Positions 1 to 6,595 of a stretch of DNA of 9,279 nt are shown piece by piece. Source of the DNA: an uncultured Mycoplasmatota bacterium (GTDB lineage Bacteria; Bacillota_I; Bacilli_A; RF39; UBA660); assembly GCA_900546245.1 (NCBI GenBank), contig URBY01000044.1, forward strand, positions 1 to 9,279, in the 5' to 3' direction. Position 1 is the stretch's first letter. The number at the start of each line of letters is the position of its first letter. Position numbers and translations under genes: made by a program. Under the pieces are notes generated by a model. That model saw only the letters and a program-made list of their open reading frames with translations, ran no database searches and was not told where the DNA came from.

Positions 1-40
1 TATAATATTATAATAACATTTATATCCTTTATTTTCAATT

Positions 41-77
41 ATTATAAAGAAAAAAGGTTATCTTTTTGATAACCTTT
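41..77 (-). terminator. Intrinsic terminator of the prsW-yqeG-yqeH-surface protein unit
   Basis: A perfect 10-bp stem (AAAGGTTATC at 53-62 with GATAACCTTT at 68-77) encloses a 5-base loop. Read on the minus strand it is followed by a T-rich stretch (TTTCTTTATAAT, 52 down to 41). The TAA stop of the surface-protein gene (76-78) lies within the outer base pairs of the stem, so translation ends inside the hairpin. Nothing else is recognisable in positions 1-52. Confidence 0.85.
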
Positions 78-1353
78 ACACATTATTTTCTTTTTTCTTT
101 TCATTATTCTTTGTTTTCTTTAATGTTTCTACTTCTATAGTATCTGATAAGGTATCTATTGCTTCAGGAGTCTCTTTTTTATTTTTCTTTTTAAATATTT
201 TTTTGAGTATCTCTTTTTTACAAACAAAATATCCTAAAACGATACCTAATGTAAATGTTAAAATCATACTAACAGAAAACATTATCCATTCACGAGAACT
301 TGTTTCATCCGGACAAGTCTGAACAACTTTTTTCTCTTGTTTTTCTCTTGTTACAGAAAGTACATAAGTTTCTTTATTTTCATTGTCTTCACTAGTTACA
401 ACAACATTTATTGTATTTCTTCCAACCTTTAAAGTAGTATTACCTTCCATATCTATTGTAGCATTTGGATTTTCTGCTTCCGCTAAAACATTAATTTTTT
501 TTGTTTTATATGGAACAGTAATTGTATATTTTTTTATGTCTGAATTAAAATCAAACTTAACACCATCAATTTCAAGTTTCTTTAACTTAGCATTTGCTTT
601 TACAAGTTCTTCTTCAGTTGGTGTTAATTTAAGTGTAACTTTTACAATATAATTTTTTACTGTACTTCCATCTTCTGCAGTTACTGCAATTTTAATATCA
701 TTTTCACCCTTAACTAAGTTCTTATAGTTATCTGATATCATAATTTTAGCATTTGCATCACTTGTAACTGCATTAACTGTTAATTCTGTTATATCAGTTA
801 TTGTTGTTGTATACTCAAATGTATTTTTATCAAACTTAGGACTTAGTGTTGTATTTGGTATTTTAAGTGAACTTAGTGTTGCATCATTACTAAGTGATAC
901 AACTTTAACCATCGAACTTGTATTAGTTGCATTTACTTGATTACCTGATATAAGTACTACATTAGAACTATCAATAGTTAAATTACAATCCCCTGCTTTT
1001 GAATTATTTTTTACTCCAAATACAAATGCAGCGAGTGTAGCATTAGAACTAATAGTTCCAGCACTTGCTTTCTTTGAAATAATTAATGGATTACTTGCAG
1101 CATTAATATCAGATACATCACTACTAGATGATTTATACTCTAATTTTGATGAATCATAAGTTAAATTAATTGTATATCCTTGAAGAGAATCAACTCCTAC
1201 ATCTGATGCTTTTACATATACAGTTACTTCGCTTCCTGGTTTAACTGTATCAGCTGATTTTTCTACTTTAAATGTTAATGCATTTACTTTTATTGGTAAA
1301 ATCATTATTAAAAATGCTAAAACAAAAGTAAATTTTAAAAACCCTTTTTTCAT
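76..1353 (-). CDS. Membrane-anchored surface protein: cohesin-like domain, two cadherin-like domains, C-terminal TM
   Basis: This 425-residue protein has a Sec signal peptide (residues 1-25: positive MKK, hydrophobic core, VNA cleavage region). Residues about 27-153 look like a cohesin-type beta sandwich (VKPGSEVTVYVKAS, then an LTYDSSKLEY strand and an AAFVFGVK strand). Two repeats of the bacterial cadherin-like beta-sandwich family follow at about 155-241 and 253-336; each has the A-L-x-x-L-x-I opening, a YT-(I/T)-V strand, an NATI/NAKI turn, and an ending like V-x-V-T-x-E-D...Y-x-(L/V)-x-V-T. One transmembrane helix (about 355-378) precedes a 47-residue, lysine- and glutamate-rich cytoplasmic tail. 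No LPXTG or dockerin is visible. The start is ATG with an AGAGGG site at 1361-1366. It begins 15 bases after the yqeH stop and so is probably cotranscribed with it. Cohesin-fold domains occur in many non-cellulosomal proteins, so the likely role is adhesion or protein-protein contact at the cell surface; the partner is unknown. Confidence 0.85.
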   Translation of the reverse strand: MKKGFLKFTFVLAFLIMILPIKVNALTFKVEKSADTVKPGSEVTVYVKASDVGVDSLQGYTINLTYDSSKLEYKSSSSDVSDINAASNPLIISKKASAGTISSNATLAAFVFGVKNNSKAGDCNLTIDSSNVVLISGNQVNATNTSSMVKVVSLSNDATLSSLKIPNTTLSPKFDKNTFEYTTTITDITELTVNAVTSDANAKIMISDNYKNLVKGENDIKIAVTAEDGSTVKNYIVKVTLKLTPTEEELVKANAKLKKLEIDGVKFDFNSDIKKYTITVPYKTKKINVLAEAENPNATIDMEGNTTLKVGRNTINVVVTSEDNENKETYVLSVTREKQEKKVVQTCPDETSSREWIMFSVSMILTFTLGIVLGYFVCKKEILKKIFKKKNKKETPEAIDTLSDTIEVETLKKTKNNEKKKENNV

Positions 1354-1368
1354 TCTTTTTCCCTCTTT

Positions 1369-2385
1369 CTATATTAATGATTTTCTTTTATAAATACCAA
1401 CACCAGGTAATACATAAAGTTTAATTTTTGCCTTTTTGGTAATTTTTATAAAACATAAACCATTTACTATAACATCAAATCCTGGTTCTACTTCAAGAGA
1501 AAACTCTTGTAAGTCTTTACCCCTCTCATTTGTCATAGTATTTATTCTACTAACTATTATATCATTAGAAATATAAAATGTAAAACTATTTCTTTCACCA
1601 TTTACATATTCTATGCGTAAATACTTGTCAACAAGTAAAGTTGTTCCTTCATTTATTTGATATGTTATTGGTCTTATTTCACTATTTGGCATTATTCTTT
1701 TTAATTCTTTCGCACTCACAAAATTAGATATATTATCTTTTTCTATAAAACCAGGAGTATCTGTTAAAGTTAGTTCATCATCTATTTTAATTTCATTAAT
1801 ATTAATTGTTGTTGAAGGTAATATACTAGTAGTTATTTCAAAATCATTATTTGAGTAACTTTTTATAAATTTATTAATTAAAGTACTCTTACCAGCATTT
1901 GTATTTCCACATATAAAAACATTATCACTAGTTTTATTTTTATATATTTTCTCTCTTAATACATCTAAATTATAATTTGTCTTACTACTTATTAGTACTA
2001 TATCTATTATATTTTTATTCAAATTAAGTTCTTTTAATCTTGATTTAATTTTATCTTCTTTAACACTCTTTGGAATTATATCAAATTTAGTAATAACTAA
2101 AATTATTTTATTATTAATGTATTTATTAATAAGTTCTACTGATTTATTTAAATTAAAAATATCTACTAAAAATAAAACTAAGTCATTTGTATTATTAATA
2201 CTTTTATATATATCAATATATTCTTCACCATTTGTTACAACTTCTTTATATTCACCATAATTAATTAATTTAAAACATCTTTCACAATATTTTGCATCTA
2301 TATATTTTTTTTCATTTATGTAGCCTATTTCATTTTTATTTTCATATTGCATAATAGCGCCACAACCTAAACATTTTTTACTCAT
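1369..2385 (-). CDS. yqeH: YqeH-family circularly permuted ribosome biogenesis GTPase
   Basis: This 338-residue protein begins with a zinc-finger motif (C5-x2-C8 and C34-x2-C37). The GTPase motifs follow in circularly permuted order: G4 TKFD (99-102), G5 SSK (133-135), G1/P-loop GNTNAGKST (160-168), G2 near ILPSTT (188-193) and G3 DTPG (209-212). Residues from about 230 to the end form the C-terminal domain typical of YqeH. In B. subtilis YqeH is needed for 30S subunit assembly; the same role is inferred here. The length is slightly under the usual ~366. The ATG overlaps the end of yqeG by 8 bases, with an AAAGGA site at 2393-2398 inside yqeG, which suggests translational coupling. The yqeG-yqeH order is as in other Bacilli, but the usual aroE/yhbY/nadD genes do not follow; a surface-protein gene does. 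Confidence 0.95.
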   Translation of the reverse strand: MSKKCLGCGAIMQYENKNEIGYINEKKYIDAKYCERCFKLINYGEYKEVVTNGEEYIDIYKSINNTNDLVLFLVDIFNLNKSVELINKYINNKIILVITKFDIIPKSVKEDKIKSRLKELNLNKNIIDIVLISSKTNYNLDVLREKIYKNKTSDNVFICGNTNAGKSTLINKFIKSYSNNDFEITTSILPSTTININEIKIDDELTLTDTPGFIEKDNISNFVSAKELKRIMPNSEIRPITYQINEGTTLLVDKYLRIEYVNGERNSFTFYISNDIIVSRINTMTNERGKDLQEFSLEVEPGFDVIVNGLCFIKITKKAKIKLYVLPGVGIYKRKSLI

Positions 2386-2893
2386 AATATTTTCCTTTTA
2401 CTAAATATTTTTTTCTTTCATATCTTTTTAATACAAAAAATTCAAAAAATCTCCAAAATTTTGTATAAATAGGTTCTTTATTATTTATTCTATCTATAAA
2501 AATAACATATAATCCATTTCTTTTTGCTCCAATTACATCAGTCATTATTTGATCACCAATAAATACACATTTATCTTTATCATACATATTTAATACTTTT
2601 TTATAGCCTTTTTTTAATGGTTTCATACTTTCTGAGAATGCTTTAACATTTAATTCTTTTTCAAAAGGTTCAAGTCTATTACTAGGTGAATTTGAAAATA
2701 TAAAAACTTCAAACCCCATTTTCTTTAATTTATCAAATAATATTTTATTTTCTTTTGTTGGTTTATTTTGTAAATAACTAATAATTGTATTATCTAAATC
2801 AAAAAATAAATATTTTTTACCCATCTTTTTTAATTTTTCATAATTAATTTCATATATGTTTTTTTTATACATATCTGGAATAATTCTTTTCAC
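2378..2893 (-). CDS. yqeG: YqeG-family HAD (subclass IIIA) phosphatase
   Basis: This 171-residue HAD-superfamily protein carries all four motifs: DLDNT (D32, D34), FSNS (S67/N68), a lysine in KPLKKG (91-95) and GDQxxTD (113-119). The size and motif spacing match YqeG, a phosphatidylglycerophosphatase-like family without a cap domain. The physiological substrate is not settled, and a PGP-phosphatase-like role is only a family association. I chose the GTG at 2891-2893 because a GGTGAT Shine-Dalgarno core (2898-2903) sits 4 bases upstream and because the resulting MKRIIPDMYKKNI aligns with YqeG N termini. A longer reading from the GTG at 2900-2902 (174 residues) would use the ribosome-binding site itself as the start codon. 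The gene overlaps yqeH by 8 bases. Confidence 0.93.
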   Translation of the reverse strand: MKRIIPDMYKKNIYEINYEKLKKMGKKYLFFDLDNTIISYLQNKPTKENKILFDKLKKMGFEVFIFSNSPSNRLEPFEKELNVKAFSESMKPLKKGYKKVLNMYDKDKCVFIGDQIMTDVIGAKRNGLYVIFIDRINNKEPIYTKFWRFFEFFVLKRYERKKYLVKGKYYE

Positions 2894-2903
2894 ATTTATC
2901 ACC
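2894..2903 (-). promoter_or_regulatory. GGTGAT-type ribosome-binding site that decides the yqeG start
   Basis: On the minus strand the leader reads AAAAGGTGATAAAT before a GTG at 2893. AGGTGAT pairs with the 3' end of 16S rRNA (anti-SD side), and the 4-base gap to the 2893 GTG is a normal distance. The GTG within the SD itself (2900-2902) is in frame and can be mistaken for the start. The same arrangement is seen at tkt. Confidence 0.6.
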
Positions 2904-2911
2904 TTTTAAGA

Positions 2912-2940
2912 ATTATACTTATATAAAGTAATAAAATCAA
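2912..2940 (-). promoter_or_regulatory. Candidate sigma-A promoter for yqeG-yqeH-surface gene
   Basis: On the minus strand, a TTGATT -35 box (2935-2940) and a perfect TATAAT -10 box (2912-2917) are separated by exactly 17 bases. The -35 overlaps the TGA stop of prsW. Initiation about 7 bases downstream would give a very short leader ending in the GGTGAT site. It would let the yqeG unit be transcribed without prsW. Confidence 0.55.
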
Positions 2941-3722
2941 TACCTTTCTTCAATTATCTTATCATATTCTTTTTTAGTAATTAAACCAATAACATATTTA
3001 TTATTAATAAATTTTTCATTAACCATCTTTGTTCTATTTATATATGTTATTCCTACAATATAAAATGGTATAAAGAATATTACTAATGTAATTATAAATG
3101 GTAAATCAGTATTAAAGAATGATAATATTTGAGTTAATCCATAATTATATATTGTATGTACAATTGTAGGAAGTAATATTGCATTAAATAACTTAAACAT
3201 TCTAAGGCTCTTTTTTCTTGTAAACTTTTCAGTTCCTACATAATATCCCATAACTGTACCACATATTAAATGAAGTGGAATTGTAGTTATACCTCTAATT
3301 AAAGCTAGATTAATCATCGATGATAGATTTGTTTCATTTAATACGTATAATACTGATTCAAAAGCACCAAATGATAATGCGATTAGTGATGAATATACAA
3401 ATCCATCATAAATATCATCAAAATTACTATTTCTTTGAATACAGAAGTAAAGCACAATAATTTTAGCTGTTTCTTCTACAAACGCAAATATAAGTACCTT
3501 AATAAAATTATATGATTCTCCATTTAAAAAATTTAATTTTGGTAATATTAATTGTCCTACAATTAATGAAACCGCTATTGTAAATATACCTGATAAAAGT
3601 GCAAGCACAATCATATAATTTGGTTCTTTACTTTCTCTATCTGAATATAAAATTGCTACTATAAATATTATAGAACTAAGTATTGATATAAAAATAGCAA
3701 ATAAATAACTAAGTGTTCCCAT
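2937..3722 (-). CDS. prsW: PrsW-family intramembrane metalloprotease
   Basis: This 261-residue, roughly seven-pass membrane protein shows the PrsW motifs: E83-E84-x2-K87 (EETAK), F118-x3-E122 (FGAFE), H151 in the next helix, and H189-x3-N193. These glutamates and histidines are the presumed metal and catalytic residues buried in the membrane. In B. subtilis PrsW makes the first cut in the anti-sigma factor RsiW in response to cell-envelope stress. Other members act on unrelated substrates, and no sigma/anti-sigma pair is visible here, so the substrate is unknown. The start is an ATG with a strong AGGAGG site (3729-3734). A palindromic AT-rich promoter region lies upstream, and yqeG follows after 43 bases. 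The short charged tail (about 228-261) is cytoplasmic or external depending on topology. Confidence 0.88.
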   Translation of the reverse strand: MGTLSYLFAIFISILSSIIFIVAILYSDRESKEPNYMIVLALLSGIFTIAVSLIVGQLILPKLNFLNGESYNFIKVLIFAFVEETAKIIVLYFCIQRNSNFDDIYDGFVYSSLIALSFGAFESVLYVLNETNLSSMINLALIRGITTIPLHLICGTVMGYYVGTEKFTRKKSLRMFKLFNAILLPTIVHTIYNYGLTQILSFFNTDLPFIITLVIFFIPFYIVGITYINRTKMVNEKFINNKYVIGLITKKEYDKIIEERY

Positions 3723-3749
3723 TTTATTCCTCCTATTTTATTCTTTTTT

Positions 3750-3778
3750 ACTATATATAGTATATCAGTTTTTTTAAA
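3750..3778 (-). promoter_or_regulatory. Candidate promoter of prsW
   Basis: On the minus strand TATAGT (3750-3755, 5/6 to consensus) lies 17 bases downstream of TTTAAA (3773-3778, 4/6). The -10 is embedded in a perfect 14-bp palindrome, TACTATATATAGTA (3749-3762). The -35 overlaps the T-rich tail of the yneF terminator. The match is moderate and the region is very AT-rich, so this is a weak call. Confidence 0.35.
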
Positions 3779-3806
3779 GAAAAAAAAGTTACTTGAATGT
3801 AACTTT
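3773..3806 (-). terminator. Intrinsic terminator of yneF
   Basis: A perfect 8-bp stem (AAAGTTAC at 3785-3792 with GTAACTTT at 3799-3806) encloses a 6-base loop. On the minus strand it runs straight into a T tract (TTTTTTTTCTTT). The stem begins 3 bases after the yneF TAA stop. Confidence 0.8.
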
Positions 3807-3809
3807 ACA

Positions 3810-4019
3810 TTATTTAGCATTATTCATTGCTTTCATCATTTGATTAATTTGTTTTTGAGTTGGTGTTCTCCCCATTTGACTCATCATAATTTTTATCATT
3901 TGTTCATTTATTGGTGGGTTCTTCTTTAAATATTTTTCCATATATTTTCTGCAAACAAAAAATCCAATTACAGCACCAACAATTAAACCTATTACTATTA
4001 ATAATATATCTTGTAACAT
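3810..4019 (-). CDS. yneF: YneF-family (UPF0154) small membrane protein
   Basis: This 69-residue protein has one N-terminal transmembrane helix (about residues 4-23, with a GLIVGAVIGFF glycine-rich core), a basic stretch (CRKYMEKYLKKNP) and the conserved family tail MGRTPTQKQINQMMKAMN. Length and motif match YneF/UPF0154, an abundant small membrane protein of Bacilli and Mollicutes with no agreed function. The start is an ATG with a strong AAGGAGG site (4028-4034). It lies next to the sirA-like gene exactly as yneF follows yneE in B. subtilis. It has its own candidate promoter and terminator, so it may be expressed independently of its neighbours. Confidence 0.93.
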   Translation of the reverse strand: MLQDILLIVIGLIVGAVIGFFVCRKYMEKYLKKNPPINEQMIKIMMSQMGRTPTQKQINQMMKAMNNAK

Positions 4020-4041
4020 TTATTATTCCTCCTTAATTAAT

Positions 4042-4070
4042 ATTATAATAAATAAAATAATATTATACAA
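4042..4070 (-). promoter_or_regulatory. Candidate sigma-A promoter of yneF
   Basis: On the minus strand a TTGTAT -35 (4065-4070) and a perfect TATAAT -10 (4042-4047) are separated by exactly 17 bases. The -35 lies over the end of the sirA-like gene. The predicted start point falls about 16 bases before the ATG, at the edge of the SD, which is short but matches the other promoters in this window. Confidence 0.45.
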
Positions 4071-4488
4071 GTGTTTTTAATTTAATTTCATTAATCCAAA
4101 AATAATCTTTATTTTGAAAATCAATAACAAAAACACTTTCTTTAGAATCATATATATCCTTTATAAATGAATTAATATTTTTGTTAGATTTTATTTTTAA
4201 AAATGTATTATTTATTGTTAGTCTACTTATTTCCTTATCATTTTCAATAGTATGAACATTATCACTTTTAGTATAAAATATATCATCTCTATGTTTAAGC
4301 ATAATATAATTATTAAATATTTTTTTATTTATTGGTATTGTAATTTTTTCAAATAACCTAAATTTATTAATTAAATCTTGATCATTTGAACTATATATTT
4401 CATTAAACATTTTAAATAATATATTAGATTTATCATTATAAAAAGTTTGAAACATATTATTAATTTTAAATATATAAAAGGTACGCAT
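4063..4488 (-). CDS. sirA: SirA/YneE-like protein (putative DnaA-directed replication inhibitor)
   Basis: This 141-residue soluble protein has no signal or membrane segment. It resembles SirA (YneE) of B. subtilis in length and at both ends: an N terminus MRTFYIFKI followed by an F-K-M-F-N-E-I-Y segment, and a C terminus VIDFQNKDYFWINEIK...LV, close in pattern to the DFNSKRYGWLN...FV ending I recall for SirA. The position between tkt and yneF is exactly that of sirA in B. subtilis, which supports the call strongly. SirA binds domain I of DnaA and blocks new rounds of replication during sporulation; whether this organism sporulates cannot be seen here. The middle of the protein is poorly conserved and rich in Lys and Asn. 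The start is an ATG with a GGTGAT-type site (4494-4499). Confidence 0.72.
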   Translation of the reverse strand: MRTFYIFKINNMFQTFYNDKSNILFKMFNEIYSSNDQDLINKFRLFEKITIPINKKIFNNYIMLKHRDDIFYTKSDNVHTIENDKEISRLTINNTFLKIKSNKNINSFIKDIYDSKESVFVIDFQNKDYFWINEIKLKTLV

Positions 4489-4505
4489 ATATTATCACCA
4501 TCAAT

Positions 4506-4538
4506 ATTATAAAATTAATTTTTTAAATAATTTGTCAA
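4506..4538 (-). promoter_or_regulatory. Possible promoter of the sirA-like gene with over-long spacer
   Basis: On the minus strand there is a perfect TTGACA (4533-4538) and a perfect TATAAT (4506-4511), but they are 21 bases apart, longer than a standard sigma-A spacer. The TTGACA directly follows the T tract of the tkt terminator. The TATAAT may work with a poor -35, or activity may need an activator that shortens the effective spacing. Confidence 0.3.
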
Positions 4539-4569
4539 AAAAAGAACTAAATCAAAGATTTAATTCTTT
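4533..4569 (-). terminator. Intrinsic terminator of the transketolase-like gene
   Basis: A 13-bp stem with one mismatch (4541-4553 with 4557-4569) encloses an AAA loop (TTT on the minus strand) and runs into a T tract at 4543-4537 on the minus strand. The TAG stop of the gene (4547-4549) is inside the downstream arm of the stem, so the terminator overlaps the coding end. Confidence 0.75.
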
Positions 4570-6532
4570 CAACCATAGAATCAAGATCTACTTTACAATA
4601 TTTTAACAATTCATCTTTTGATGCACTCTTTCCAAATTCATTTACAGTTAATAAATAATCTGTACTTATTACAAATTTTTCCCATCCAAGAGAACTTTCA
4701 TATTCTATTACAAATATTTTAGCAGTTACTGGGAATAAATCACTTTTATATGCATCTGTTTGTTCTAAAAATTTTTCCATACATGGCATACTTACAACTC
4801 TAACACCAAGTCCTTCAGATTTTAATCTTTCTTTTATTGAATTTGCAACTTGAACTTCTGCTCCTGTTGCGATTAAAACAATATCAATATTACCATCTGG
4901 ATCTGATTCTATATATCCACCTTTTGAAACAGATAACATATTTGTTCCATTTTGTGGTTTTACCTCTGTTTTTGCAAGTGATATAACAGCTGGCTTTTTA
5001 TCTTTAATTATGCATTGCCAAGAGCCTATTATTTCCTTTATATCAGCAGGTCTATATACATAAAGATTGGGCATTGCTCTTAAGGATGCTAATTGTTCAA
5101 CAGGTTGATGAGTTGGTCCATCAAATGAATTTGTTATTGAATCATGTGTAAATATATAAGTCACAGGTAAATTCATAAAAGCACTCATTCTAATTGATGG
5201 TTTCATATAATCTGAAAATGCCATAAATGTTGATGCAAATGGTAAAAATCCTGATAATGCAAGTCCATTACTAATTGCTCCGCAAGCATTTTCTCTAACA
5301 CCATATAATATATTTTTACCTTTAAAATTACTATATGAAATATCTTCTTTTCCATTTAAATAAGCAAGTGTACTAGATGACGTATCTGCATTACCACCTA
5401 CAAAATTCCATATACTATTTGAAATAATATTCATAACTTTAGAATTGCTTTCTCTTAATGTTTCTTTTTGTTCATAGTTAATATCAAAGTCAACTTTAGT
5501 TAAATCAAAGTTAATACTATTATATATTAACGATTCAAATTCAAGAACTTCATTACTATTCATTTCTTTTTTATATTCACTATAAATTTTATCCCATTCA
5601 TCGTTTAAACTAGTACCTCTATTAACAACCTGATTTCTAATATTTTCAGCAGGTTCTTTAAGTAAGGTAAATGGAAGTCCTTCTACTCCTAATCCTCTTT
5701 TTATTTGTTCATAATCATCTTTAGTAAGTTCTCCTGAATAAATACTAGAACTTCCCTCTAATTTAGATCCTTCTCCTATTACTGTATTAACAATAATTAT
5801 ACTTGGCATATTTTGATTTTTTTTAGCTTTTATTATTGCTTTATTTATTTCAGTTATTGAAGTTCCTTTTTTTACATATAATACTTGCCATCCTGCTGAT
5901 GCAAATCTTGAAGATACACTTTCTGTGAATGTTTTATTCGTATTTGAATCCCTAGTAGATTTATTTGAATCGTATAAAACTATTAATTTTCCTAGTTTTA
6001 AATTACCTGCGAATGAAGCTGCTTCATAAGAAATACCTTCCATTAAATCTCCATCTGAAACTAATGCATAAGTATAATAATCAATTAATTTTTTAGTTTT
6101 CTTATCAAATTTATTTTTTGGTTTTTTATTAAATTTTTCTGAAAGTATCTTTTCAGCAAGTGCCATACCAACTATTGTTCCAAATCCCTCTCCTAAACAT
6201 CCAGTGCTTGCATCTACTCCCATAGTTGTTATTTCAGGATATGATGGAGTTTTACTATTTAATTTTCCATAATTTTTTAAGTCATCTATACTAAATTGAT
6301 ATCCACTTAAGAAAAGCATTGCATAAAGAAGTGCTGAACCACCTCCTGCACTCATCACAAATCTATCCCTATTTATCCAATTATAATTAGATGGATTCAC
6401 TCTTAATTGTTTTGTATACAATGTATATAAAATAGGTGCTGCACTAAGTGTCATTCCAGGATGACCTGCTTTTGCATTTTGTATTATATCTAACGATAAT
6501 CCTTTTAATACTGCTAGTGATTTATTATCCAT
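4547..6532 (-). CDS. tkt: Transketolase-like protein lacking three active-site histidines
   Basis: This is a full-length (661-residue) transketolase fold. Retained features are AGHPG (H24), the metal/diphosphate motif DGDLMEG (from D160) with DSN (N190), R360, GVREN with the catalytic E414, DGPTHQP (D471, H475) and YRPAD (R494). Transketolase moves two-carbon ketol units between sugar phosphates in the pentose phosphate pathway. Yet three near-invariant histidines are replaced: GHGS is GGGS (G64), GHPE is SYPE (Y98) and HGAP is YSGE (Y265). They correspond to yeast His69, His103 and His263, which contact cofactor and substrate. Other motifs also deviate (SDGD for GDGD, SFDGP for GEDGP, LAKT for a usual SRQ/TRQ). 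The locus is the Bacilli tkt position. I used the ATG at 6530-6532 because a GGGTGAT site precedes it; a GTG three codons earlier lies inside that site. Catalysis may be altered or lost. Confidence 0.9.
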   Translation of the reverse strand: MDNKSLAVLKGLSLDIIQNAKAGHPGMTLSAAPILYTLYTKQLRVNPSNYNWINRDRFVMSAGGGSALLYAMLFLSGYQFSIDDLKNYGKLNSKTPSYPEITTMGVDASTGCLGEGFGTIVGMALAEKILSEKFNKKPKNKFDKKTKKLIDYYTYALVSDGDLMEGISYEAASFAGNLKLGKLIVLYDSNKSTRDSNTNKTFTESVSSRFASAGWQVLYVKKGTSITEINKAIIKAKKNQNMPSIIIVNTVIGEGSKLEGSSSIYSGELTKDDYEQIKRGLGVEGLPFTLLKEPAENIRNQVVNRGTSLNDEWDKIYSEYKKEMNSNEVLEFESLIYNSINFDLTKVDFDINYEQKETLRESNSKVMNIISNSIWNFVGGNADTSSSTLAYLNGKEDISYSNFKGKNILYGVRENACGAISNGLALSGFLPFASTFMAFSDYMKPSIRMSAFMNLPVTYIFTHDSITNSFDGPTHQPVEQLASLRAMPNLYVYRPADIKEIIGSWQCIIKDKKPAVISLAKTEVKPQNGTNMLSVSKGGYIESDPDGNIDIVLIATGAEVQVANSIKERLKSEGLGVRVVSMPCMEKFLEQTDAYKSDLFPVTAKIFVIEYESSLGWEKFVISTDYLLTVNEFGKSASKDELLKYCKVDLDSMVERIKSLI

Positions 6533-6535
6533 ATG

Positions 6536-6543
6536 TATCACCC
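6536..6543 (-). promoter_or_regulatory. GGTGAT-type ribosome-binding site that decides the tkt start
   Basis: The minus strand reads GGGTGAT, then ACAT, then ATG (6530-6532). As at yqeG, the 3' half of the SD consensus is used with a 4-base gap, and the in-frame GTG at 6539-6541 inside the SD is not the likely start. Confidence 0.55.
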
Positions 6544-6561
6544 AATCCCTTTACTATAATA

Positions 6562-6570
6562 ATTATAGCA
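6562..6570 (-). promoter_or_regulatory. Extended -10 promoter of tkt
   Basis: The minus strand has TGCTATAAT (6562-6570), a perfect TATAAT with the TGn extension. No good -35 is present 17 bases upstream (TTTATT at best), which is acceptable for an extended -10. The -10 is part of a 15-base dyad (CTATAAT-A-ATTATAG, 6554-6568). Initiation would lie about 22 bases before the ATG. Confidence 0.5.
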
Positions 6571-6595
6571 AAAAAAAAGGAAATAATAAATAGTA

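Noticed and set aside
383..652. An 89-residue plus-strand open reading frame antisense to the surface-protein gene.
   Set aside because: It lies wholly inside a well-supported minus-strand gene, has no ribosome-binding site seen, and its composition is what the reverse strand of a low-complexity coding region gives.
2937..2939. Use of a Mycoplasma-type code with TGA as tryptophan.
   Set aside because: prsW ends naturally at TGA and the tryptophans checked in tkt are TGG.
3749..3762. The 14-bp palindrome TACTATATATAGTA upstream of prsW as a repressor operator.
   Set aside because: It is made almost only of alternating A and T, overlaps a plausible -10 box, and such palindromes are expected by chance in this AT-rich DNA.
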